Below are positions 8,391 to 18,200 of a stretch of DNA of 64,000 nt, piece after piece (within the stretch, counting starts at the first letter, position 1; each line of letters opens with the position of its first letter). Source of the stretch: Clostridia bacterium (GTDB taxonomy: Bacteria; Bacillota; Clostridia; Oscillospirales; CAG-272); the NCBI GenBank assembly GCA_017935065.1, contig JAGBIF010000046.1, forward strand, positions 62,001-126,000, read 5' to 3'. The notes below the pieces were generated by a model that searched no databases, had not been told where the DNA came from, and saw nothing but the letters and a program-made list of their open reading frames with translations. Position numbers and translations under genes: made by a program.

Positions 8391-9275
8391 TTGATATATC
8401 TGTGTTCATAATTAATATATTGGGTGTCTATATTAGATATACTAAATTTTTATCTTATAATAGCTTTAAAAACAATTTCATTTGCTTTAAGATAGGCTAA
8501 ACTATCGTTTTTTCACTAAAATGTGCCCTCGGAGCTCCTTTTGTTTAATTTTTGCACATATTTTTGTATTCTATTGAAATTTTATTATTAATGTATATAT
8601 TCGATGAGCATTGTTTGTTGTATGCATTGGTTTAAAAACTTGACAGTTGGCAGGTTTCTAACGAGCTATGCTATATTAATGTAATATTAAATGCTTTTTA
8701 CTATTCTTTTGTTGATTTGACGTTGGTGGAGGTGCTATTCTCTGATTTTCAATCGTAACTTGCGTTTTAGTATCTTTTTTTACGCTTAATTTGACGATTT
8801 GTTGGTATTTGCTTGATGATTTGCCGAAAAATGCATTTAATAGCTTGCTATTGCTTTTTTAGTGCTTGGTGGAGATAATGCTTGCTTTTGCATGCGTTTT
8901 TTTGATTATTAAGATGTAAAAATGGCAAAATATGGTAATTTGTGCCTGCTCCGTGTTTTTTGGCGTTTTTTTGCGTTGTTTTTTTGGAATTTTTGGCTAA
9001 AATTCGTAAAGCGTACGAATTGTGTTTTGTGTATTGTTTTGTATAATAGTGAATATTCTATGCATAATATATGAATATATCGTGCATATAGTTTATAATA
9101 CCTGAGCTTTTCAGAATATTCATTTAAGATATAATAAATAGGATACATTGACAATTTCCATTGAAATTTTAACTGATGTGTATTAAGAGGTTGGTACACT
9201 TTTAGCTTCACTTTTATTTTTTTGCAAAAAGGGTTGATTTTTTCGTGAGAAAGTGATAAAGTAATAATGCAAGTG

Positions 9276-9408
9276 CAGATGTTGCTGCTCGATATGCAAC
9301 GGAAATAAAGTCGAGTTACTGCGTATTGTTGCTGCTTGATATGCAACGGAAATAAAGTCAAGTTATTAGTTGCTGCACTTAAGCCCTGCTTTTTGCAGGG
9401 CTTTTTTG
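9276..9408 (+). ncRNA. Candidate small RNA: tandem pseudoknots plus terminator
   Basis: Two 41-nt direct copies start at 9280 and 9327 (47-bp period). In each, GTTGC pairs with GCAAC (9281-9285/9296-9300; 9328-9332/9343-9347). The loop sequence CTCGA (9288) or CTTGA (9335) can pair with TCGAG (9311) or TCAAG (9358) downstream, an H-type pseudoknot. The one C-to-T change is matched by a G-to-A change, so pairing is kept. A strong intrinsic terminator (9381-9408) follows and no protein gene is attached. A possible promoter lies near TTGATT at about 9231 with TAAAGT 17 bases later. The RNA family is not recognised. Confidence 0.5.
9381..9408 (+). terminator. Intrinsic terminator after the pseudoknot repeats
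   Basis: AAGCCCTGC (9381-9389) pairs with GCAGGGCTT (9395-9403), followed by a run of T. It has no upstream CDS on its strand, which implies a non-coding transcript. Confidence 0.88.
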
Positions 9409-9459
9409 TGTGGTCTATTTGTAAAAGGTGCGTCTTGTGTCATAAACAAAGGCTTAATT

Positions 9460-9560
9460 CGTAGTGCTTCGCTACCGTTAAATGCGACTGATTTTTTCGT
9501 AGTGTTTCGCTACCGTTAAATGCGACTGATTTTTTCGTGGCGCTTCGCTACTGTGAACGC
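9460..9560 (+). repeat. Three 38-bp direct repeats with internal hairpins
   Basis: Units start at 9460, 9498 and 9536; the third is conserved for only about 20 bases. Each opens with a small hairpin (GTAGTG...CGCTAC type) and the first two end in six T. The terminator at 9574-9597 follows them. Confidence 0.7.
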
Positions 9561-9573
9561 GGGTGATAATTCG

Positions 9574-9597
9574 AGAGAGGTTATGCCTCTCTTTTTT
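9574..9597 (+). terminator. Intrinsic terminator after the 38-bp repeats
   Basis: AGAGAGG (9574-9580) pairs with CCTCTCT (9586-9592), followed by six T. It is a second plus-strand terminator with no upstream protein gene. Confidence 0.8.
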
Positions 9598-9814
9598 ATT
9601 CTTTTACTCTCATTTTTGCTCCGAGTTATTGCGTTTTTTCGCTCTGATTAGCTTGTGCTTGGTCTGTATTTCGTTTGATTTTTGTTTTTGACTGAAATGA
9701 TGCTTTAAGCCCGTTGCTTGCGGTTTGCTTGGGATACCTTTCACCAGGCGCGATGCTTAATCATTTTGACAGGGGGCTTGACATTTTTATCTTGGGATTT
9801 TGCCTGTGCTGTTA

Positions 9815-9843
9815 TTGACATTCGAGCGCTTTAGTGGTAGAAT
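9815..9843 (+). promoter_or_regulatory. Sigma-A-type promoter for the histidine phosphatase gene
   Basis: TTGACA (9815-9820), a 17-bp spacer and TAGAAT (9838-9843). It would give a leader of about 140 nt to the chosen ATG at 9991. Confidence 0.75.
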
Positions 9844-9990
9844 AACAGAGTAGAATATGCGGTGTGCATAAATACCCATCGGCTTCGTTGCGTTTTTGAC
9901 ACGCGACTTCGTATCTTGTACGAAAATCTTGCCTGCTTATGCATACGATGCCTGATTGCGCATAATATAAATGTTTTGGAACGGTGCTAT

Positions 9991-10692
9991 ATGAACGAAA
10001 TTTTACGCGGAAGCGCTATTCTTCCGCCCGAGCGTGCGGATACCTCTGCTCTTAAGGTAAAAAAGGAATATGCTACAAGGCTTCTTATAGTCAGACACGG
10101 CGAGAGCGCGGCCAATGCCGTGCGTGTCTTTTTAGGACATACAAACCTAGGTCTTTCGCCGCGAGGCGAGGCACAGGCGAGAGCTACCGCCGAGCTTTTG
10201 AGAGACGAGCCGATTTCGGCTATTTATTCAAGCGACCTTATCAGAGCATACAATACCGCCCTTCCGAACGCCGAGCTTCACGGCCTTGAGGTTATACCGC
10301 AAAGGACGCTTCGTGAGCTTTATATCGGTGAGTGGGAAAATATGAAAATTGACGATATTATCACTAAGTACGGCGAGGAATATACCGTTGGCTGGAAGAC
10401 GCAGTTTGGCACCTTTACACCGCCAGGCGGTGAGGCTATCAAGGATGCGGGTGAGCGCTTTTATAACGCGGTGCTTGAAATCGCAAGGCGGCACGAGGGC
10501 GAGTGTGTGCTTATCACAGCGCACGCGGCGGTTATCCGCGCATTTTACTCTATCGTAGCGGGCATTCCCTGGGAAAGAGTTGCCGAGCTTACCGACTTCC
10601 CCTACAATGCCTCGGTCACAACCGTCTATTATGACGGAAGCACCCTGCTGTCGGGTGAGTATTCTCACTCTGCCCATCTTTCGGGCCTTTAA
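9991..10692 (+). CDS. Histidine phosphatase family protein (phosphoglycerate mutase-like)
   Basis: Phosphomonoesterase or mutase that uses a phospho-His intermediate. The catalytic RHGES is in LLIVRHGESAANA, the second-Arg region in LSPRGEAQARATAELL, the acid in the LYIGEWE segment, and the second catalytic His in LITAHAAVIRAF. The frame is open back to 9862, but those 43 extra residues look non-coding, so I take ATG 9991 (MNEILRGS). The Shine-Dalgarno is weak (TTGGAACGG). Substrate cannot be told: alpha-ribazole phosphate, phosphoglycerate and others are possible for this fold. Confidence 0.85.
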   Translation: MNEILRGSAILPPERADTSALKVKKEYATRLLIVRHGESAANAVRVFLGHTNLGLSPRGEAQARATAELLRDEPISAIYSSDLIRAYNTALPNAELHGLEVIPQRTLRELYIGEWENMKIDDIITKYGEEYTVGWKTQFGTFTPPGGEAIKDAGERFYNAVLEIARRHEGECVLITAHAAVIRAFYSIVAGIPWERVAELTDFPYNASVTTVYYDGSTLLSGEYSHSAHLSGL

Positions 10693-10715
10693 GCCTTCCC
10701 TTGTGAGGTAGCGAA

Positions 10716-10928
10716 ATGGATATTACTGTAATAATACCGCTTGTATTTGCGGCGGTTTTTCTTCTGATATTAGCTCTTATGCTTGGAAGAATTATTTATC
10801 TTGTCAAAAAGAATGAAAACGTCACGGCAGAGGACCTTGGGGAGAAGCTTAATCCGTATCTGTACGCGACGGCGATCGTGAGCGTGCTGATGGCGATATG
10901 TATGATAATCGCGACGGTGCTGAAGTAG
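10716..10928 (+). CDS. Small two-pass membrane protein, unknown
   Basis: 70-aa protein with two hydrophobic segments (about residues 5-28 and 49-68) separated by a polar loop, LVKKNENVTAEDLGEKLNPY. GAGGT lies 7 bases before the ATG. It follows the histidine phosphatase by 23 bp and is probably co-transcribed, ending at the terminator at 10989-11031. No family recognised. Confidence 0.75.
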   Translation: MDITVIIPLVFAAVFLLILALMLGRIIYLVKKNENVTAEDLGEKLNPYLYATAIVSVLMAICMIIATVLK

Positions 10929-10988
10929 ACTGCCGTCCTTGCCCGCTCTGCAACAAGCGAACGGCGCATTGTGTGCAAAAATAAAAAA

Positions 10989-11031
10989 GTTGGTTGAGAT
11001 GACGAAAGCGCGTCTCAACCAACCTTTTTTT
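10989..11031 (+). terminator. Intrinsic terminator
   Basis: An 11-bp stem GTTGGTTGAGA (10989-10999) with TCTCAACCAAC (11013-11023), followed by seven T. It ends the phosphatase and small membrane protein transcript. Confidence 0.88.
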
Positions 11032-11154
11032 ATTTGAAATGGCTTTATATGTCTCGCTACCGAACAGGACTGCCTGCAGTGACGGGGGTTGTGTGCGTTG
11101 CGGTCTTAGGCCGCCGATCATAACTCACCCTGCGGCTCAAGCCTTATCCTGAGA

Positions 11155-11997
11155 CTATAGCGGCTGGCGTTTTACTGTCTCGGGCCAGATGATATCGTTG
11201 TTTATGACGGTGACGCCCGAGGTGCGGCGGTAGTCGCTCGGGGAGGTGCCCGTTACTCTTTTGAACTGTCGGTGGAAGGTGCGCTCGCTTCCGAAGCCGC
11301 ACTCCATGGATATCTCGAGAGAGGTCTTTTTCGTGTTTTCGAGCAGCGTCTTTGCCTCCTCTACACGCAGAAGCCCAAGGAGCGAGAGATAGCCGAAGCC
11401 GAGTGACTTTTTGACAACGTGTGAGAGATAATTCGCACTGTAGCCTATGGCACTCGCCGCTTCGCTGAGGCTCGGATTTTCCGAAAGGCTTGCGGTAAGA
11501 TATTCTATAAGCTTGATAAGGACGTGCCTTCCCTCGCCCTCATCGTCCACCATCCTTACCGCGGCGGTATAGTCGCAGAGCATTGACGCGATACAGGACC
11601 TTATACTGTAAGGCGAGTAGTCCTGTGCCTCAAGAAATCTCTTTTCAAACAGTATTCTCGACGCCTCGCTTGCCTTGAATACCGCCGATTCGCCGACACG
11701 GCCCGCGTTCGTATCGAGAAAATCCGAGATCAGCGACGGCGAGAAGGTGTAGACGGTAAAATCGCTCACTCGCTGTGAAAAGTATCTGTGAGGGCGGAAG
11801 GGCTGTATGAAGATAAAATCACCGCCCGCCGCGCGCTGCGTTCTGCCGTCAACCGAGACGAAGATCTCGCCCTCTCTGACAAGCACCATCTCGGCAAATT
11901 GGTGGAGGTGCAGGGGCATAACGTACCGCTCGACGTGTCTGTGATGAGAGAAGGCGGTGCCTCTGCCAAAGTTGCTTTTGTGTATTCTTATAGGCAT
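11155..11997 (-). CDS. AraC family transcriptional regulator with cupin sensor domain
   Basis: 280 aa. The N-terminal half is an AraC-type cupin (PLHLHQFAEMVLVREGEIFV, then GGDFIFIQPFRPHRYF) that would bind a small ligand, likely a sugar. The C-terminal half has two helix-turn-helix units, SLSEAASAIGYSANYLSHVV and SLEISMECGFGSERTFHRQF, ending in the classic GTSPSDYRR. It is divergent from the giant secreted hydrolase gene with about 235 bp between the two starts, so it is the natural candidate to control that gene and perhaps the next one. Confidence 0.92.
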   Translation of the reverse strand: MPIRIHKSNFGRGTAFSHHRHVERYVMPLHLHQFAEMVLVREGEIFVSVDGRTQRAAGGDFIFIQPFRPHRYFSQRVSDFTVYTFSPSLISDFLDTNAGRVGESAVFKASEASRILFEKRFLEAQDYSPYSIRSCIASMLCDYTAAVRMVDDEGEGRHVLIKLIEYLTASLSENPSLSEAASAIGYSANYLSHVVKKSLGFGYLSLLGLLRVEEAKTLLENTKKTSLEISMECGFGSERTFHRQFKRVTGTSPSDYRRTSGVTVINNDIIWPETVKRQPL

Positions 11998-12151
11998 TGC
12001 TTACTCCTTTTATTGCTTGTTGTATAAGGTGCACAATTTGTGAACCGCTATTTTGTGGAACGCGACGGATTGAACAAAATTGCAGCCTTAACATATCATC
12101 TTTTGACTATGATTATACCATTTTTGACTGTTATTGTCAATACGACTGTGC

Positions 12152-12157
12152 TATAAT
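12152..12157 (+). promoter_or_regulatory. Extended -10 promoter upstream of giant secreted protein
   Basis: TGCTATAAT gives an extended -10 element. The -35 options (TTGTCA, TTGACT) are at non-standard spacing (12 and 22 bp), as expected for an activator-dependent promoter. The divergent AraC gene is the likely activator. Confidence 0.5.
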
Positions 12158-12233
12158 TATGGTGTAAGGCTCTCGCGTGTATTTTAAATATTCGCGGGCG
12201 AAAAAAGCTCATTTACCAAAGGAGGTAAAAAAT

Positions 12234-15200
12234 ATGAAAAAGTCAAACGGAAGAAAAGGCTGGCTATCCCGTATTGTCGCCTGCTTTATGCTTGGCGCGA
12301 CGCTCGTTGCGGGCATCTGCACGGCGGCTGTGGCATCGGGTACGGTGCAGACTGTCGGCGAGATGGTGGATATCAAGGCGGATTTTGCCTCGTACCTCGT
12401 GCAGGACACGGTGCGTGTTGAGGATAACGCCTATGTCGGAGCTATGCAGTATACCGTCTATCATAATAAGACGAGCACGATAAAGACGGGCTACGAGGGC
12501 ACGCCCGTTATTATCTATACGGTAAACCACCCGAGCATCACTCGCGTGGGCACCGACTCCAACAAGGAAATCATCACCTCGATGCTAGAGCGCGGCTACG
12601 TGGTAATCGTGCTTGACTTCCTTAACAACAGCAGTATCAGCTCTACCACCCTTGCGAATTGCCTTCAGGCGTTCAGACAGGATATCGTGAATAAGAAGGT
12701 GCTGACTTACTCGGGCTTCCCCTCGGGAAATCCCCGCGAGACCTTCGTCGTTCCCTCAGGCGCGAACGTGCTTCTTCACCAGGTGTTCTGGTCTATTGAC
12801 GAGCACGCCGTCGACGGCACGCTTGAGAAGATAGTAGAGAATTGGAATACCGACCTCCGCACCGCAAAGGGCGGAAGAATAGTCAAGTGGGTTTATAGCG
12901 ACGGTACGCGGAAAAAGACGCTTGACGGCGCGGTATGGGGCGACCTCAAAATAGGAAGCGACGGCAAGGAAACGCTTGACACGAGCGTTGCTGACGGTCA
13001 GTACACCTATATCAAGCATACCGTTGCGCAGACTATAACCGACTGCGTTGATCCTGACGGAAGCTTTATTGATATGGATATCTATATCAATATCGTCTAT
13101 CACACCTCGCCTGCAAAGGAGGTGCCCGTAATGTCGCTTGCGAACTCGTCGGGCTATCCTACCACCTCTGTTACGGGCGCTGACCTTCGTCCTCACTCGA
13201 ATGACTTCCTTTACCGCGGATATAATAACGTGGTGTTCGACTACCTGTGGCAGCCTATGGCGAGAAACGCAAGCTGGGGCTACTACGACGGCAGCCAGGG
13301 TAATACCAAGGACCATATGAACTACGGTCTTATGATGTATAACGACAAGCTCGTGAATACCGCGGCTATGCGTTATCTTCGTTATATCTCGCTCTCGGAT
13401 ACTACAGGTAAATATAATTTTGATCTTGACGCCTTCGGTGTGTACGGAAACTCCAAGGGCGGATGGTTCTCCTACCTCGGCGAGGCAAACCTTCAGAAGG
13501 AGCTTGTAGAGCCTACGCTTTACAGCACCGTGGAGGAGCTTGAGACGGCGATTGACCTTAAGCTTGCCTCGCTCGTCCCCGACCGTTATTTAGACGGACA
13601 TGACGGCACTACGCGCTATCAGGCGAAAAAGGGCGCTATCTCTGTCGACGGAATTACTCTTTCCGAGGGTAAGAAGCAGCCCTGGCTTACCGTAAACGGC
13701 AAAGAGATAATCTCGGGTGTTCAGTTCACCAATGCCTGCAACGGCTCGCAGGAGGAGGACGTAACGGCAGGTCACTCTCCTATATTTATCTCGGGCAACA
13801 TGGCGGACGATTATAACGCGGCGTATGGATATTCTGTAAATATTTATAACTCCTGCCGTGAGCTCAATATTCCTCTTTTACACTTTGAGGTACCGATAGG
13901 ACATACTCTTACCTCGGGTATGGATATGAACTATAATGTGGATACCTATGAGAATTACTTTAGGTACATAGCCTACTTCCTTAAGAACGGACCTATCAGC
14001 GTTGCGTACGCGTCTCCTATGCATAACGCGGGCGGCGTTGACGTAGGCAGCAAGATAGAAATACACTTTGCGGGTGTTGCGGAGCTGCAAGAGGTACAGA
14101 GAATTACTGTAACGGCAGGCACTACCGCCGTAAGCGGCGTATGGGAGTCCTCCTTTGGCGGTACTGTGTGGACCTTCACACCCGATGAGCTTATTGGCTC
14201 TACCGAGTACACCTTAACCGTGCCCGCTGATTTCAAGGGTAAAAACGGCGTTGCGATGGGTGAGGTATATTCGCATACCTTCAAGACCGAGAGGGATAGC
14301 GCTACTAAGCTTAACGCGCAGGGTGACTACTACACCTTCACCGCACCTGAGAGCTTCAGCTTCGGCAACTCCTACGTGTTCCGCTTCCTCGTTTCCAACG
14401 ATGCGGCGAACGTAGCAGAGCTTTATGCGGTAGCAGGCACCTCGGACACGGACGGCACTCTTCTCGGAAGCGTAAATCTTCGCGGAGTGGGCTCGTATGA
14501 AATAGACATCACCGACTATATAGCAGAGAATGCGGGTGAGGCGGTAACCCTTCTTCTCAAGGCGAAGAATACCGCGGGCGAGTTTACCGTAATAGACAGC
14601 GAGGATGGCTCGGCTATCTACGATAACGCCTCGAAAAACGGTAAGGTAACCTTTAACAACGGTGTAAGCGTTGACAATCAGACGGCCGTTTCCGTATATG
14701 TTGAGACGCCTACGCCGAAGCCGAGCGCGGATAACCCCCTCTCGGTTTACTACGACAACACCACGCACCTGTTCACCTACGCGAACGTGCTTGGCGGCTT
14801 CAAGACGACACCCGAAAATATTGGAAGGCGCTTTACCATCGAGTTTGATATCTACGATACCACCGACCGCGTGCTTAAGGTTATGCTTAACTCAATGACC
14901 AAGCGCGTGGATTACGGTACTATTGACTATAACCAGACCTACTTCCACGTAAGGACACGGGCTAACGCATGGACACACGTTGAGTTTACCTACGAGGTTT
15001 ACGAGCCCGACTACGGCCATGCAATAGCAAACAAGAGCAACGGAGCCTTGAATTCTCAGTCTCTTGCGGTTTACCTTTCGCCCTCGGGTAAGGAGGCCGA
15101 CGGTGTTAAGAGGCTTGCGTATATCAACGGTCTTAAGGTTACCGAAAGCGTTACCGAGATCAACGTCAAGTCGGCGCATCTTGCCGAGTGCGTAAAGGGT

Positions 15201-18200
15201 GGATATGACTACAAGGCACCCGCCTCGGATAAGCCCTTCGCGGTTTACAACGGCGAAAGCAAGGTCGGCGAGTATGCAACCCTTGCGGAGGCGTTTGGCG
15301 CTTATGCTTCGGGCTATACCGTAAGGCTTCAGTCGAACGTGACGCTTACAGATACCTACTCGGGAATGGGCGGCTTCGGTGAGGTCAATATCGACCTTAA
15401 CGGCTATACCGTATATATGAACAACGCAGAGGGCGCTCTGCTCTGGCTCAAGGCAACCGATACCGTGGCAACGACCGTAAATCTTTACGGCGGTGAGGTG
15501 TTTATCGGAAGAGGCGCGCTTATTTCCTATGACGGCTCCACCTCTTCTGGCAAGAACTACGAGGTAAATCTTGACAACGTATATATCGGGGTTATGAAGG
15601 GCTCGTTTGCGACCGAGATCGTCTCAGCGGTCACGCTTCCCTCGGGAGCCTCGGTAAAAGCGAACATTAATCTTAACGAGTGCGTAATCGACATTCAGGA
15701 TAAGGACCGCGCCAAGGATGCGGCGGTGATTTTCGCAAATTCCCAAAGCTCGGCTCTTAAGCTCAACTACACCGTCACGGGCGGTGAAATAAGACTCTCG
15801 TCGACGAGATGGGTATCTATACTTGATAATGCAAAGATAGTTGAATTCTTTAAGGGTGAGGGCGACAGGCACACTAGCCTCGTTATGCCCGCATCAATTA
15901 CCAAGACGGTAGGCGGCTCCTACCTCATAGAGGATGGCTATGCAAGATATGAAAAGTCATCCACTCAGGACTACTTCTCGACCTACTCCTTTGTGTGCGA
16001 TGCAAATTCAACACGCTACGGTGTAATCACAGAGGACTATGCCGATGCGGATAAGTACCCCTTCCTGATGTTCAAAAACGGCGTTCTCACAGGCGGTTAC
16101 GATACTCTCGTCAAGGCGGTGAACGCGGCATCCGCGCTTCTTAAGGGCGAGGCCTATGCCGACGAGCAGATCGAGATACTTATGAGGCGCGACTTCGTGA
16201 ACGCGGGCGAGGTAAACTTCAACACCTCAAACGGAAATATACTCATAGACCTTGGCGGAAAAACCCTGACACGATCCACAATTATTGTAAACGCGGTAGT
16301 GAATTCCTCTACGGTATTTACCTATCCCACCTCGGTCACCTTCACGAACGGACGCATTAACGCAATTAAGTCGGGCGGTAACTTCGGTGCTACTCACGTT
16401 CTTACCGAGACCGAGAGCATCAAGACCTTCAATATCACCTTTGATAAGGTAACGCTCGGCTTCGGCAGCGACTATCCTGCTGCTACGAATGCCTCGTCTG
16501 TATTCTGGGCTATGTGGCAGAATGGCTACGGCACGAAGACGGTTACAAATCTCACTCTTAAGGATTGCAGGCTTGACCTTGAGACCAACGCGCCTACGGG
16601 TGGCGGTAAGCTCTTCTCGTTCTCAAATACCACAAACGGTACGGTACACTTCAGGATGCTCGGCGGTGAGATAGTATCAAACGGCGCGGCATACAGCTTT
16701 ACCACCGTAGACTCTGACGATACCGTAACGGTAGGTCTTGGCAGTGACAGCACGCTTCCTACACTCAAGGTAAAGACGGGCGGAAGTGCTATAACCTATA
16801 CCTTCAAGACCGAAGCGGGTGACTATACCTCGTTTGCAAAGAAGAGCACCTCGGGTAACTACGATCTTTACGAGCTATCCGCGGCAGACAATGTCACCGA
16901 CTACGGACTTATAGATGCAGAGTTCTGCGACGCTACCACCTATCCCTTCGTAATGTTCTCTGACGGTGAGTTCCTTGGCGCGTATGAGACCTGGAAGCTG
17001 GCGACGGAGGCAATCGGTACAGTGCTTGAAAACAAGACCTCGTCCGATGTGGTGGTGCTTCTCAGACGCGATTACACAAATACCGATGATGCGGCGAACG
17101 GCGGCGCTCTCGGCAAGGCGAACGGAAGGCTTACCGTCGACCTTGGCGGAAAGATCTTTACCCGCGCAAAGAATATATTCGATATGTGGCACTACGCGGG
17201 GAATGAAAAGGACGTCAATATCGAGATCAAAAACGGTACTATGCGTACCACGGGCGGTCCCTTCTTTGCCTTCCAGATAAACGGAACACAGGCGTATGCC
17301 AAGGATAAGAAATTCAACGTTACGGCAAACGGCGTTACCTTCGGCTACGCGGCGAATGCCACCTCGAACAGCGGCGGCGCGTTCCTCACCGTATGGTCGA
17401 ATACCACCTCTATGACGCAAACGCTCGGAAGTGTGGCGGACGTTACATTTAATAACTGTATCTTTGACCTTAAAACAAACGCGCCTTCGGTAGACAGCGC
17501 GTCAAAGCAGGTAATCTTCAATCTTAAGGACGATAAGAGCAATAACAACGTTGATATCAATATGACGATCAACGGCGGCTCAATTATCTCAAATGATCTT
17601 TCGGGGCTTACGCTTTATCAGGTGAATAAGCCCACCGACGGCGCCGCAGGCACGGGTGGCAGCGATACGGTTACCTTTGGTAAGTATAACGGCAAGTACA
17701 CAACGCTTACCACACCGACCACAGCGAAGGATTTCGGCCACTACACAGGCGCTATTACGACCCCCGAGGGCACGAGATACTTCGTTGAGGTTCTTGACGA
17801 CGGCACGAATTCGCACTATGAGCTTCTTCCTATGAGCTTCGGTAATAAGTCGGCAAGCATTACCGCGAAGTACCTTTCGGCATACGATTATCCCTTCTTT
17901 GTATTCCTCGGCGACACCTTCAAGTCGGCAAATACCAGCTGGCGCGGAGCGGTTGATGCGGCAGAGAGCTGGGTTGATGCAGAAGGCGAGGAAAATCTGG
18001 TTGCGACGATAATTACAAGACGCAACTACGATATAAACCGTTACAAGGCAGACGGCACTACAAATCTTAACGGCGGTACCAATGTAAATCAGGTGCGCGG
18101 CAAGGTGGTTGTTGAGCTTAACGGCTATACCTTGAACAACATCGACACCTACCTTCTTGATGTAAATGTAAACTATAATACCTCGGCGGTGCTCGGCTAT

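Larger units (their letters stand above)
5829..9814. other. 4 kb AT-rich region without credible protein genes
   Basis: Nothing in this stretch looks like a real gene: the longest open frames are low-complexity, lack Shine-Dalgarno sites and match no family. The plus strand is purine/A-rich up to about 6450 and then clearly T- and G-rich. It carries an iteron-like array (6581-6668), strong parS sites (6794, 7449, 8375), a 59-bp tandem array of parS-like units (7449-7612), a short GC-rich island (8161-8230), and two repeat-plus-terminator units (9280-9408 and 9460-9597). Divergent transcription on each side and the parAB neighbour fit an origin-proximal centromere region. No cluster of good DnaA boxes was found by eye. 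Confidence 0.7.

Noticed and set aside
8909..9361. 150-aa minus-strand open frame in the 4 kb gap
   Set aside because: Low-complexity composition, no Shine-Dalgarno, no family features, and it runs through the tandem pseudoknot repeats.
9460..9560. CRISPR-like direct repeats
   Set aside because: Units are contiguous 38-bp copies with no unique spacers.
5829..9814. Chromosomal origin oriC
   Set aside because: No cluster of TTATCCACA-type DnaA boxes was found by eye and dnaA/dnaN are absent; parS proximity alone does not prove an origin.
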